Position numbers and translations under genes: made by a program. From positions 1 through 64,000 of the forward strand of contig ONGE01000016.1 of NCBI GenBank assembly GCA_900317325.1: a DNA stretch of 64,000 bases, given 5' to 3'. The notes under the pieces are model-generated. The model had not been told where the DNA came from and did no database searches. It saw only the letters and a program-made list of their open reading frames with translations. This stretch comes from an uncultured Prevotellaceae bacterium. GTDB taxonomy: Bacteria; Bacteroidota; Bacteroidia; Bacteroidales; Muribaculaceae. The first letter of the stretch is position 1, and each line of letters starts with the position of its first letter. Shown piece after piece: positions 42,437 to 51,010 of this stretch.

Positions 42437-44194
42437 ATGATAAAGATAGTTACATTCAAGAATAAGGCTGAATGGAATGATATTGTCCATGCATTTGCCA
42501 ACCATGATGTGTATTATTCACACGGATATGTTGAGGCCTTTATGCTTCATGGCGATGGCGAGCCGATTCTCATTGATTATGAGTCGGATCAGATGCGTGG
42601 CATGTATGTGGCCATGAAACGTGATTTGTCTCTGTTGCCTTGGACCGAAGGAAAGATTCGTGCCAACAAATGGTTTGACTTGACTTCACCGTATGGCTAT
42701 GGCGGATGGATCTTTGAAGGCGAAGTGAACTTGCAAAATATGCAGGCCTTCTACGATGAGTATAAGACCTATCTGCTTGAGCACAATTGCGTTAGCAATT
42801 TTGTCAGGTACAGCCCTGTGCTCAAGAATGCCGTTTCAATGGGTCTTGTGAGCCAGGTTCAGAACTTGGGCAAGACGATTGCCATCGACCTCAGCAGTGA
42901 AGATGTTATCTGGGAGAACATCAAGAGCAAGAATCGCAATATGATTCGCAAGGCTCGCAAGAATGGTGTTGTCATTGAGCACAGCAAGCCGACATCAGAG
43001 TTGATGAGGGTCTTCAAATTAATCTATGATGAAACGATGAAAATCGATCATGCTGTAGATTATTACTTCTTCAAGGACTCATTCTATCAGTCAATAATCG
43101 ACAGTCTAAGCGATAATACTGAGGTGTTCTATGCCATGCTGGATGGCAAAATCATAGCTATCTCAATTATTCTGTATTGCAATGGCATGATGCATTATCA
43201 TCTGTCAGGTACCGTTGCAGAATATCGTAAATACGCGCCCACAAACTTACTGTTGTATGAAGCTGCATTGTGGGGCTGCCGGCAAGGGTTCAAGTTGTTC
43301 CATCTTGGTGGCGGCGTTGGATCAGGCGAGGACAATCTCTACAAGTTCAAGGCGGCTTTTAACAGGAACAGTGATTACCAGTTCGCAATTGGTAGGGAAG
43401 TTTTCAACTTGGGAATGTATAACCAATTGGTGGATTGGAGAAAGGAGAAGGATCCTGGGTTTAATAATGACTCATCGTTCTTCCCCGTATATCGTCGCGG
43501 TATTGACGAACAAACAATAGGTGATGATGGCGGCAAACCCAAGACTAAAAAGATTGCAATCTATGGCGCTGGTGGCCTTGGACGCGAAGTGGCCGGTGGC
43601 ATCGCTCGCATTAATATGGATAGCGACGAGAAGTGGGAATTCATCGGTTTCTTTGATGATAACATACCCGTCGGGACGCAGGTCTCTCACTATGGATGCA
43701 TTTTGGGCGGACGGGATGCCTTGAATTCTCTTGAAGAACCATTGGCCTTGGCTATTGCTGTTGGTGACCCAAATATCCGAAAGTCAATTTTTGAGAGCAT
43801 CAACAATCCGAATATCACCTATCCAAATCTCATCGCTCCGTCATTCAAGGTCTTGGATAGCAAGACTTTCAAGATTGGGCGCGGAAATATCATTCAGGAC
43901 AGTTGCAGCGTGACTTGTGATGTCACAGTCGGTGATTTCAATGTGTTTAACGGATTGAACGTTCTGGGTCATGACGACGTTATCGGCAACTTCAATGTTT
44001 TGATGCCCAGTGTGCATCTGTCTGGCAACGTGCATATCGGAGATTGTAATCTGCTGGGTGTGAACAGTGTTGTGTTGCAGAAGGTTAAGATTGGTAACCA
44101 TATCACACTCGGTGCCGGCAGTGTGCTGATGACAAAGCCCAAAGATGGTAACACCTACATCGGTATCCCGGCTAAGAAGTTTGACTTTAAATGA
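42437..44194 (+). CDS. FemAB-like acyltransferase fused to NeuD-type hexapeptide acetyltransferase
   Basis: A 585-residue two-domain protein. Residues 1 to about 345 are FemAB/Acetyltransf_6-like (NMIRKARKNGVVI, YAMLDGKIIAISIILYCNG, APTNLLLYEAALWGC, HLGGGVGSGEDNLYKFKAAF), a double-GNAT fold that transfers amino acids or acyl groups. From about 372 to the end it is NeuD/PglD-like: a Rossmann start IAIYGAGGLGREVAGG, then left-handed beta-helix hexapeptides (DVTVGDFNVFNG, VIGNFNVLMPSV, NVHIGDCNLLGV) and GIPAKKFDFK. The standalone paralogue of the second half is at 51011. The fusion suggests two successive acylations of one amino sugar. Its stop overlaps the next start (ATGA). Confidence 0.82.
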   Translation: MIKIVTFKNKAEWNDIVHAFANHDVYYSHGYVEAFMLHGDGEPILIDYESDQMRGMYVAMKRDLSLLPWTEGKIRANKWFDLTSPYGYGGWIFEGEVNLQNMQAFYDEYKTYLLEHNCVSNFVRYSPVLKNAVSMGLVSQVQNLGKTIAIDLSSEDVIWENIKSKNRNMIRKARKNGVVIEHSKPTSELMRVFKLIYDETMKIDHAVDYYFFKDSFYQSIIDSLSDNTEVFYAMLDGKIIAISIILYCNGMMHYHLSGTVAEYRKYAPTNLLLYEAALWGCRQGFKLFHLGGGVGSGEDNLYKFKAAFNRNSDYQFAIGREVFNLGMYNQLVDWRKEKDPGFNNDSSFFPVYRRGIDEQTIGDDGGKPKTKKIAIYGAGGLGREVAGGIARINMDSDEKWEFIGFFDDNIPVGTQVSHYGCILGGRDALNSLEEPLALAIAVGDPNIRKSIFESINNPNITYPNLIAPSFKVLDSKTFKIGRGNIIQDSCSVTCDVTVGDFNVFNGLNVLGHDDVIGNFNVLMPSVHLSGNVHIGDCNLLGVNSVVLQKVKIGNHITLGAGSVLMTKPKDGNTYIGIPAKKFDFK

Positions 44195-44961
44195 TTTTTA
44201 TGATGAATACTGACTATAACCCTTTCTCGCTCGCGGGTAAGACCATATTGGTCACTGGTGCCTCTTCTGGTATCGGACAGTGCACTGCGATTCTTTGCTC
44301 ACGAATGGGGGCTCGCCTCGTGTTGGCGGCTCGTAATCAGGAGCGCCTTCAGGAGACCCTGGACCAGTTGAATGAGCACCCCGATGGCCATGTATCATTG
44401 TTGGCCGACTTGACCGTGCAAGAGGAGGTTGAGCGTATGGTGGCTGCTTTGCCGCCGCTAAACGGTGCAGTGCTGTGTGCCGGCAATTCAACGACTTTGC
44501 CGCTGCAGTTTGGTTCGCGCGAGAAGTTTGACGAGATGTTCGACGTCAATTTCTTTGCCCCTGTTGAACTGATGCGGTTGATGTACAAGAAGAAGTTGTT
44601 GCAAAAGAACTCATCGGTCGTGCTGATTGCTTCGATAGGAGGCACCCACAGTTTCATGCCCGGCAATGGTGTCTATGGCGCTTCTAAGGCCGCCCTCAAC
44701 TCGGTAATGAGATATGCCGCTCGTGAGTTCGCCACTCGTCGTGTGCGCGTCAACAGCATCTGTCCCGGTATGGTTGACACGCCGCTCATCCATCGTGGCA
44801 CCATCACCGAGGAGCAGTTGGCCGAAGACGCTAAGCGTTATCCCTTGGGTCGCTATGGTCACCCCGACGATATTGCCAATGGCGCCATCTATCTGTTGAG
44901 CGACGCTTCAAGTTGGTTGACAGGCCACGACTTGGTGATAGATGGAGGTTTTTCGATTTAG
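44191..44961 (+). CDS. Short-chain dehydrogenase/reductase (FabG-like)
   Basis: A 256-residue SDR. Cofactor loop TGASSGIGQ (about 25-33), NADP-type RNQ after strand 2, LCAGNST, then the active-site Ser in VLIASIGG and YxxxK in VYGASKAALN, and an IDGGFSI ending. The sequence is of classical FabG/3-oxoacyl reductase type. Given three KAS III and five ACP genes in the locus, reduction of a 3-oxoacyl-ACP to 3-hydroxyacyl-ACP is a good candidate; reduction of a keto-sugar is the alternative. The first ATG overlaps the previous stop; ATGs at 44200 and 44203 are also possible. Confidence 0.85.
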   Translation: MIFMMNTDYNPFSLAGKTILVTGASSGIGQCTAILCSRMGARLVLAARNQERLQETLDQLNEHPDGHVSLLADLTVQEEVERMVAALPPLNGAVLCAGNSTTLPLQFGSREKFDEMFDVNFFAPVELMRLMYKKKLLQKNSSVVLIASIGGTHSFMPGNGVYGASKAALNSVMRYAAREFATRRVRVNSICPGMVDTPLIHRGTITEEQLAEDAKRYPLGRYGHPDDIANGAIYLLSDASSWLTGHDLVIDGGFSI

Positions 44962-44984
44962 TGGCGCGGTTTTCATGTGATAAT

Positions 44985-45015
44985 TTTGCTCTTTTCAAAA
45001 ATAAATGTACTTTTG
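44985..45015 (+). promoter_or_regulatory. Internal promoter before ACP 2
   Basis: TTTG (44985-44988), 19 bases, TACTTTTG (45008-45015): full match to the Bacteroidetes consensus, 51 bases before the ATG at 45066. The following bases TCGCCT resemble those after the -7 box upstream of ACP 4. Confidence 0.65.
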
Positions 45016-45065
45016 TCGCCTAATATTTAGGATTAGACATTCCAGACTGAATTAAGTAAGTAGAA

Positions 45066-45305
45066 ATGACTATGAACTTACAGGAATTTATAGAAAATTT
45101 TGCAGGACAGTTCGACGAAACTGATCCCGAAGAGTTCTCTGCCGAGACCAAATTCAAGGACCTGGAAGAGTGGTCATCGCTGATGGCCCTGTCAATCATT
45201 GCTATGGTTGACGATGAATATGATGTCATTATCAAGGGTAATGATATCATCTCATCCGACACGATCCAGGACTTGTTCTCAATTGTAGAGAAGCGTAAAT
45301 CTTGA
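45066..45305 (+). CDS. Acyl carrier protein-like protein with WSSL motif (ACP 2)
   Basis: A 79-residue acidic helical protein paralogous to ACP 1 and ACP 4. The pantetheine site reads EEWSSLMALSI: the acceptor Ser (Ser38) is kept but the preceding Asp of D-S-L is Ser. Downstream helix II/III residues (IIAMVDDEYDV) are well conserved with the sister ACPs. It has its own promoter just upstream and is followed by ACP 3, an AMP ligase and KAS III copy 2. It is probably a phosphopantetheinylated carrier; the altered motif may change which transferase or partner recognises it. Confidence 0.82.
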   Translation: MTMNLQEFIENFAGQFDETDPEEFSAETKFKDLEEWSSLMALSIIAMVDDEYDVIIKGNDIISSDTIQDLFSIVEKRKS

Positions 45306-45329
45306 CTTGAAAACAAATCATCGTTCTTA

Positions 45330-45560
45330 ATGGAGTCGCAAGTTAAGGAAATCATTGCACGCGTATTGAACGTGGACATTGCTGTTGTTACCGATGACCT
45401 CTCCTCGGGTGATATACCTGAATGGGACTCGGTGGGCAATCTCGCGATTATCAGCACGCTGGAACAGGAACTTGACTTGGAGTTTCCCCTCGAAGATCTT
45501 TTTGATTTGACCTCTGTCAGATCATTGATTGACGAAGTCAACAAGCTTTCAGATGTTTGA
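45330..45560 (+). CDS. Acyl carrier protein (ACP 3)
   Basis: A 76-residue ACP of a different subtype from ACP 1/2/4. IPEWDSVGNLAIIS carries Ser34 in a regular D-S-V context, preceded by DDLSSGD. Its stop overlaps the start of the AMP-ligase gene (ATGTTTGA), so the two are probably made in equal amounts and work together: the ligase would load a free acid onto this carrier. The N-terminus (ESQVKEIIARVLNV) is typical for carriers in acyl-activating pairs. Confidence 0.87.
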   Translation: MESQVKEIIARVLNVDIAVVTDDLSSGDIPEWDSVGNLAIISTLEQELDLEFPLEDLFDLTSVRSLIDEVNKLSDV

Positions 45561-47013
45561 TGCACCACACAGCCCTGTGCTGTGCGACATGATAAGACAT
45601 GCGGTGAATACCCCTGACAAGATTGCTCTTGTCGAGGGTGCTGAACGCGTGTCATATTCACGGTTGCTGGCAAATGTGTATTCGGCCGCGGGTTACCTGC
45701 AGTCGCATGGGCTCCATCCGGGCGATCGCATCCTGCTGTCTGCCCAGAAAGAAGTTGAGTTTGTCTATCTCTATTTTGCGGCACATCTGTTGGGCATAGT
45801 GAATGTGGTGGTGGATGCCGCTTCTCCCCGAGAGCGTCTCGACTACATCATGGACATCGCCAAGCCCTCGGTCGTTTTCGGCAACAACCTGGCCGTTGAC
45901 GGCTGCCGTTGTGTCTCATTTGGCGATATCCCGTTTGACAAGTGCGATGACGTGTCGTTGCCCTCAGACTTGAAGGCGACCGATGTGGCTGATGTGATGT
46001 TCACAACGGGAACGACAGGAGCTCCAAAGGGCGTGTGCCTGTCTCATGCCAATATCGCCGGTTCGGCAGGCAACACCAATGGCTTTATCGGGACTGGTTA
46101 TGATGATGTCGAAGCCTTGGCTTTGCCGTTGAGCCACTCTTTCGGCCTTGGTCGTATGCGGTGTGTTCTCTCGGTGGGCGCCACCCTTGTCATGGTGGGC
46201 AGTTTTGCCAATCTCAAGTCATTCTTCAACGTTCTCGAAACAGAGCATGTGACGGGTTTCGGCATGGTGCCAGCCGTTTGGCAGTATATCAAGCGATTGA
46301 GCGGAAGGCGGATATCGAGATTCGCTGGTCAGTTACGTTATATTGAAATCGGTAGTGCCGCCATGCCGCTCGAGGACAAGCGTCTGCTCATGGAAATCTT
46401 CCCCACGACACGCCTGTGTATGCACTACGGTCTTACCGAGGCCTCCCGCGCCATGTTCAGTGAGTTCCATACCGATGCCGACAATCTTGACAGCGTGGGG
46501 CGTCCTGCTTCATCACTGGTGGATGTTCAGGTTCTTGATGATGACGGAAAACCGCTTGCCGATGGCGTTGACGGTGAGATATGTGTGCGTGGCAATATGG
46601 TCTGCAGCTCTTATTTCTTGCCTCAGGACAACCACGGAGCATTTCATGGCGAATGGTTCCGAACTGGTGACTGGGGCCATCGTGACAGCAAGGGACGTTT
46701 TTATCTGACAGGCCGCAAAAAGGAACTTATCAACGTGGGCGGCGAGAAAGTCAGCCCTGTGACAATCGAGAGAGCCATTCTCTCGTTGGGCGTGGCCGAT
46801 TGTGCATGTGTCGCAGTCCCCGACCCGCAGGGCGTATTGGGCGAGGTGCCTAAAGCATTTCTTGTAAAAGGAGATGTGGCTCTCGATTTCGACGATGTCA
46901 AGAAACGTCTGACTGATTTGTTGCCACCTCATGAAATCCCTGTACAGTGGGAATGGGTGGATCTCATCCCGCGTACTTCATCAGGGAAAATACAACGATT
47001 AAAACTTAAATGA
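45553..47013 (+). CDS. Acyl-AMP ligase (acyl-CoA/acyl-ACP synthetase)
   Basis: A 486-residue ANL-family enzyme that adenylates a carboxylic acid and passes it to CoA or a carrier protein. P-loop FTTGTTGAPKGVCLSH (about 150-165), MHYGLTEASR (A5 region, about 296), FRTGDWG and the hinge TGRKKELINVGGEKVSP (about 400), and the C-terminal lysine in TSSGKIQRLKLK (last 12 residues). It overlaps ACP 3 by 8 bases. The coupling points to acyl-ACP rather than acyl-CoA formation. The acid is unknown; the pocket cannot be read reliably from sequence. Confidence 0.88.
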   Translation: MFDAPHSPVLCDMIRHAVNTPDKIALVEGAERVSYSRLLANVYSAAGYLQSHGLHPGDRILLSAQKEVEFVYLYFAAHLLGIVNVVVDAASPRERLDYIMDIAKPSVVFGNNLAVDGCRCVSFGDIPFDKCDDVSLPSDLKATDVADVMFTTGTTGAPKGVCLSHANIAGSAGNTNGFIGTGYDDVEALALPLSHSFGLGRMRCVLSVGATLVMVGSFANLKSFFNVLETEHVTGFGMVPAVWQYIKRLSGRRISRFAGQLRYIEIGSAAMPLEDKRLLMEIFPTTRLCMHYGLTEASRAMFSEFHTDADNLDSVGRPASSLVDVQVLDDDGKPLADGVDGEICVRGNMVCSSYFLPQDNHGAFHGEWFRTGDWGHRDSKGRFYLTGRKKELINVGGEKVSPVTIERAILSLGVADCACVAVPDPQGVLGEVPKAFLVKGDVALDFDDVKKRLTDLLPPHEIPVQWEWVDLIPRTSSGKIQRLKLK

Positions 47014-47020
47014 CGATAAT

Positions 47021-48082
47021 ATGTCACAATTAACCATCAACAACGTGCGCATAGCGGGCATGAGTGCCTGTGTGCCGACAACAGTCGAGGATAACCGCAC
47101 TCTTCCCATCTACAAGGATGAGAACGACGCCCTCAAGGTGATAGCCTCAACAGGCATCGAGCGCCACCACAAGGTGGATGACAACACCACGGCCTCCGAC
47201 CTCACGGTCAAGGCTGTAGAAGCCCTGCTCGACAAGATGGGGTGGGAGCCTCAGGATGTGGATTGCTTTGCCTATGTCTGCACTTCAAGGGACTACATTG
47301 CGCCACAAACGGCTTGTATTCTGCAGGACCGCCTGAAACTGCGCAACGATTGCTGCGTCTTTGACTTGCCTTTCGGTTGCTCGGGCTGGGTTTACGGCAT
47401 GAGTATTGTCGGCTCTATGATGTCCCATGGCACACTCAAGCGCGCCATTCTCGTGGCGGCCGAGACCAATACCCGTAACCGCAACCCGCGTGACACGGCG
47501 GTGCGCCCATTGTTTGGCGATGCTGCCACGGCAACAGCGCTGGAGTATGACCCCGAGCATGCCCGTCCCATGAACTTCATGTACGGTGTTGACGGCAGCG
47601 GCTATGATGCAGTGTGGGCTCCCTATGGTGGCATTCGCCAGCCGGTGACCCCCGAGGCGCTCGAGGAGAAGGAAGTGTCGCCCGGCGTCTTCCGTCGCGG
47701 CGTGGACATGATTGTCAACGGTATGGACGTGTTCGGCTTTGCCATCAAGCAACCGCCGCGCTCCCTCAAGGAGTTGATCGCTACTTTCGAGATCGACGTC
47801 GAGAGTGTTGATCTGCTGTTGCTCCACCAGGCCAACAAGTTCATCGACGAGAAAATCCGCAAAGCCGTCAAGATTCCGGCCGAGAAGACACCTTATTGCC
47901 TTGAGGAATACGGTAATGTCACCAGCGCCTCCATCCCCTTGACCATGGTCACTCGTTGCAGTGAGCAATTGGCAGGGGCCGAGAAACATTGCGTTGCATG
48001 CGGCTTCGGTGTGGGGCTGGCATGGGCCAGCATGGAGTTCTATGCCGGTGACGTGAAGATGGTTGATGTGATAGATTATTAA
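47021..48082 (+). CDS. 3-Oxoacyl-ACP synthase III (FabH-like), copy 2
   Basis: A 353-residue KAS III with an intact triad: Cys120 (PFGCSGWVYG), His269 (LHQANKFID) and Asn299 (YGNVTSASIP). It has longer insertions than copy 1, including ...RNPRDTAVRPLFGDAAT and a distinctive VDGSGYDAVWAPYGG loop, also present in part in copy 3 (TDGSGENTLKIHAG). It lies 7 bases after the ligase; its stop overlaps the next start (TAATG). It probably extends the acyl group activated by the ligase or shuttles acyl groups between carriers, a reaction some KAS III relatives catalyse. Confidence 0.9.
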   Translation: MSQLTINNVRIAGMSACVPTTVEDNRTLPIYKDENDALKVIASTGIERHHKVDDNTTASDLTVKAVEALLDKMGWEPQDVDCFAYVCTSRDYIAPQTACILQDRLKLRNDCCVFDLPFGCSGWVYGMSIVGSMMSHGTLKRAILVAAETNTRNRNPRDTAVRPLFGDAATATALEYDPEHARPMNFMYGVDGSGYDAVWAPYGGIRQPVTPEALEEKEVSPGVFRRGVDMIVNGMDVFGFAIKQPPRSLKELIATFEIDVESVDLLLLHQANKFIDEKIRKAVKIPAEKTPYCLEEYGNVTSASIPLTMVTRCSEQLAGAEKHCVACGFGVGLAWASMEFYAGDVKMVDVIDY

Positions 48083-49200
48083 TGAATGCTTACAGCGATA
48101 TGGCTCAGTACATAAATTCCAACAAAGAATTTCATTGGGGTGACTGGTATTTCAAGGACCATGTGATGCCCCCCGATTTTGATTATAAGGCTCACAAGAA
48201 AGAGTTGTCGCCCTATTTCCAGGAGCGCGACTTCAAGGTGTCGATGATGTTTGCCGATTACTATTCCCAATTGAATGGTATTCACAGCGACCGGTATATC
48301 TCGATGGACGTTTATTATTTCTACGTCCTGCCGGCCCTGAATCGCTTTGACTTCATCAATGCCTATCTTGACAAGAATATCTATACCGAGTTGTTTCCCA
48401 ATGTGAAACAGCCCCAGAGTGTGGTCAAGAACATGAACGGTCACTATTCCCATTGTGGAGAAGAGATTCAGTTGCTGGATGCTGTGAGCCTGATACAGCA
48501 GTTCGGTAAAGAAATGATCATCAAGCCCACCGTCGATACCTGTAATGGTGACGGTGTGGCCCAGATTCGGGACTTGGGAACCGACGAGCTGGTGGCTTTG
48601 TTGAAACAATATGGTCACAATTTCATCGTCCAGGAGAAGGTGAAGCAGCACCCTGATATCCAGCGATTGAATCCCACTTCGCTCAACTCGATGCGTCTCT
48701 TTTCTTACCGCAAACTTGACGGAACCTACGAGTTCCTGTATCCTTACTCGTTTATCCGTTATGGTAACAAGGGCGCAATCAAGGATAATGTGTCGCAGGG
48801 CGGTGCCATGTGCCGTGTCGGGGCGGACGGAACAGTCGATGACAGGGCCTATCGCTTCAAGAGCATGAAGGTGAATTCTCTCGCCGAGGAGACCGGTGTC
48901 GAGAATCTGGTGATTCCTCACTTCGACAAGGTGGTGGAGACCTTGCTCGGTATGCATCGGCGCTTGCCTTATTTCGACCTGGTAGGGTGGGATATGACGG
49001 TGACTGCCGATGGCGAGCCGCTGTTCATCGAATTCAACTTGCAACCCAGCATCGAGGGACCGCAGATTCAGGCTGGCCCCATGTTCGCCGAGCATCTTGA
49101 CGAGGTCATTGAACGGGCACGTCAAGCCGAGTGCTCCAAGGTGCAGTCTCTCAAGAAGGTTTTCCCCAACGACTCTGTCTTCTATCTCCATGCTCAGTAA
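48082..49200 (+). CDS. Sugar-transfer-associated ATP-grasp protein
   Basis: A 372-residue ATP-grasp enzyme of the type found in glycan loci (Pfam ATPgrasp_ST). The fold is shown by MIIKPTVDTCNGDGVAQI (ATP-binding Lys and glycine loop, about 150-167), FIVQEKVKQHPDIQRLNP, and the metal-binding FDLVGWDMTVTADGEPLFIEFN (about 297-318). ATP-grasp enzymes join a carboxylate to an amine via an acyl phosphate. Here it could couple an acid, perhaps an amino acid or hydroxy-acid, to an amino sugar. Translational coupling to KAS III copy 2 suggests it handles that branch's product. Confidence 0.8.
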   Translation: MNAYSDMAQYINSNKEFHWGDWYFKDHVMPPDFDYKAHKKELSPYFQERDFKVSMMFADYYSQLNGIHSDRYISMDVYYFYVLPALNRFDFINAYLDKNIYTELFPNVKQPQSVVKNMNGHYSHCGEEIQLLDAVSLIQQFGKEMIIKPTVDTCNGDGVAQIRDLGTDELVALLKQYGHNFIVQEKVKQHPDIQRLNPTSLNSMRLFSYRKLDGTYEFLYPYSFIRYGNKGAIKDNVSQGGAMCRVGADGTVDDRAYRFKSMKVNSLAEETGVENLVIPHFDKVVETLLGMHRRLPYFDLVGWDMTVTADGEPLFIEFNLQPSIEGPQIQAGPMFAEHLDEVIERARQAECSKVQSLKKVFPNDSVFYLHAQ

Positions 49201-49257
49201 TGGGCAATATAGTCGATAATTTATCGTTCTATCATTAGAATACTATAGATATTAGGG

Positions 49258-49830
49258 GTGGAAGTTCGTCAGATAGTCAATTCACTTTTCAGGTCTTGCA
49301 GCTATGTCATCGTCCACGATGGCGCTTCATGGCTTGTTGACTGTGGTGATGTGGACAAGATACTTCCTGCAATCGTTGGCCCGCTGAAAGGGGTGTTGCT
49401 TACCCACGCCCACTTCGATCACATTTATGGCTTGAATCAGTTGGCCGAATTGATCCCCTCGTTGCCGGTTTTCACCAATGAGCCGGGACTGGAAGCGTTG
49501 TTGAGCGACAAGCTGAACCTTTCTAAATACAACGGTGACCCCTTTGTGCTCATTGATACTACCCATGTTCATCTGGTCGAGAATGGTGAATGTGTAGATT
49601 TATTTGACGGCATCAGGGCCGAGGCTGTTTTCACTCCGGGCCACAATCCGTCATGCGTGACATGGATGATAGGTGATATGATTCTGACTGGTGACAGTTT
49701 CATTCCCGGTGTCAAAACGGTGACCAACCTCCCGCTTTCAGATAAAGCGTTGGCCGCCAAGAGTGAGGTCCTTATCCGTGAACTGGCGGCACATCGAACC
49801 GTATATGCCGGTCACGCACCTGAAGTGTAA
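49258..49830 (+). CDS. Metallo-beta-lactamase-fold hydrolase
   Basis: A 190-residue MBL-fold protein with the metal motif THAHFDHIYGL (H-x-H-x-D-H, about 50-60), TPGHNPSCVTW with its His (about 125), LTGDSFIPG with the bridging Asp (about 142) and a final AGHAPEV. Glyoxalase II/thioesterase-like members share this size. In a carrier-protein locus a thioester-cleaving or editing role is possible, but not shown. Translation starts at GTG 49258; no ATG in frame lies close by. A 57-base gap separates it from the ATP-grasp gene. Confidence 0.78.
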   Translation: MEVRQIVNSLFRSCSYVIVHDGASWLVDCGDVDKILPAIVGPLKGVLLTHAHFDHIYGLNQLAELIPSLPVFTNEPGLEALLSDKLNLSKYNGDPFVLIDTTHVHLVENGECVDLFDGIRAEAVFTPGHNPSCVTWMIGDMILTGDSFIPGVKTVTNLPLSDKALAAKSEVLIRELAAHRTVYAGHAPEV

Positions 49831-49855
49831 ATAATTAAAGAAGAGAATATATATT

Positions 49856-50998
49856 ATGGCAAACAACAAGATTTTACTCTGTCTGGCTCACATGAGTGGT
49901 CAGGAAATGAAATACATTCAAGAGGCGTTCGACACCAACTGGGTCGTGCCTCTGGGCCCCAATGTGAATGCCTTTGAGCAAGACCTGGAGCAGTTGTGTG
50001 GCGAGGGAAAACACGTGGTGGCCCTCAGTTCGGGCACTGCTGCGATTCATCTGGCGCTGGTCAATTTGGGCGTAGGGCGTGATGACGAGGTCATCTGCCA
50101 GTCCATGACGTTCTCGGCAAGTGCCAATCCCATTGTCTATCAGGGCGCTACTCCCGTGTTTGTGGATAGCGAGCGCGACACATGGAACATCGATCCCAAT
50201 CTGCTCGAGGATGCCATCAAGGACCGTATCGCCAAAACAGGTCGCAAGCCCAAGGCCATCATTCTGGTCTATCTGTATGGCATGCCTGCCAAGATTGACG
50301 ACATTATGGAGATAGCCCGCCGCTACGAGATTCCTGTCATTGAGGATTCGGCCGAGGCTTTCGGCTCGCGTTACCGTGGACAGTTGTGCGGCACATTCGG
50401 CGAATTTGGCATCATGAGCTTCAACGGCAACAAGATGATCACCACCAGTGGTGGCGGTGCCCTGATTTGCCCCGATGAGGCAACCAAGAAGAAGACCATG
50501 TTCTATGCCACACAGTCCCGTGAACCCATGCCTTATTATCTGCACAAGGAAATCGGCTATAACTACCGCATGAGTAACATCTGTGCCGGTATCGGCAGGG
50601 GACAGATGACCGTGCTCGATGAGCATCTGGCACATCATCGTCACCTGTGTGACCGCTATGTTGAATTGTTTGCCGATGTTGACGGCATCAGTGTTCACAC
50701 CAATGCCGATGAGCGTTCCGACAGCAACTACTGGCTTAACACGATTCTCATTGACCCCAACAAGACGGGAACCGACTATGAGACTGTTCGTCAGCATCTT
50801 GAGAGTTGCAATATCGAGTCTCGCCCCTTGTGGAAACCGATGCACACACAGCCTGTGTTCAGCGGCGCGCCCGCATTTGTCAATGGCGTGAGCGAGGAGC
50901 TCTTCTCGATTGGCTTGTGCCTTCCCAGCGGTCCTTGGGTGAGCGATGAGGACGTGGAACGCGTGGCACGAGAAATCAAGGCTTGCTGCAAGAAATGA
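49856..50998 (+). CDS. DegT/DnrJ/EryC1-family sugar aminotransferase
   Basis: A 380-residue PLP-dependent aminotransferase converting a 4-keto (or 3-keto) nucleotide sugar to the amino sugar, with glutamate as donor. Signatures: VVALSSGTAAIHLAL (about 54), VIEDSAEAFGS (PLP-binding Asp, about 160) and MSFNGNKMITTSGGGAL with the Schiff-base Lys (about 184). The overall layout (N-terminal LGPNVNAFEQ, C-terminal LCLPSGP) is of PglE/WecE type. The NeuD-like acetyltransferase starts 12 bases later, as in pglE-pglD pairs, so the product is probably N-acylated next. The dehydratase that would supply the 4-keto sugar is not in the window. Confidence 0.92.
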   Translation: MANNKILLCLAHMSGQEMKYIQEAFDTNWVVPLGPNVNAFEQDLEQLCGEGKHVVALSSGTAAIHLALVNLGVGRDDEVICQSMTFSASANPIVYQGATPVFVDSERDTWNIDPNLLEDAIKDRIAKTGRKPKAIILVYLYGMPAKIDDIMEIARRYEIPVIEDSAEAFGSRYRGQLCGTFGEFGIMSFNGNKMITTSGGGALICPDEATKKKTMFYATQSREPMPYYLHKEIGYNYRMSNICAGIGRGQMTVLDEHLAHHRHLCDRYVELFADVDGISVHTNADERSDSNYWLNTILIDPNKTGTDYETVRQHLESCNIESRPLWKPMHTQPVFSGAPAFVNGVSEELFSIGLCLPSGPWVSDEDVERVAREIKACCKK

Positions 50999-51010
50999 GC
51001 CTGTACCCAA

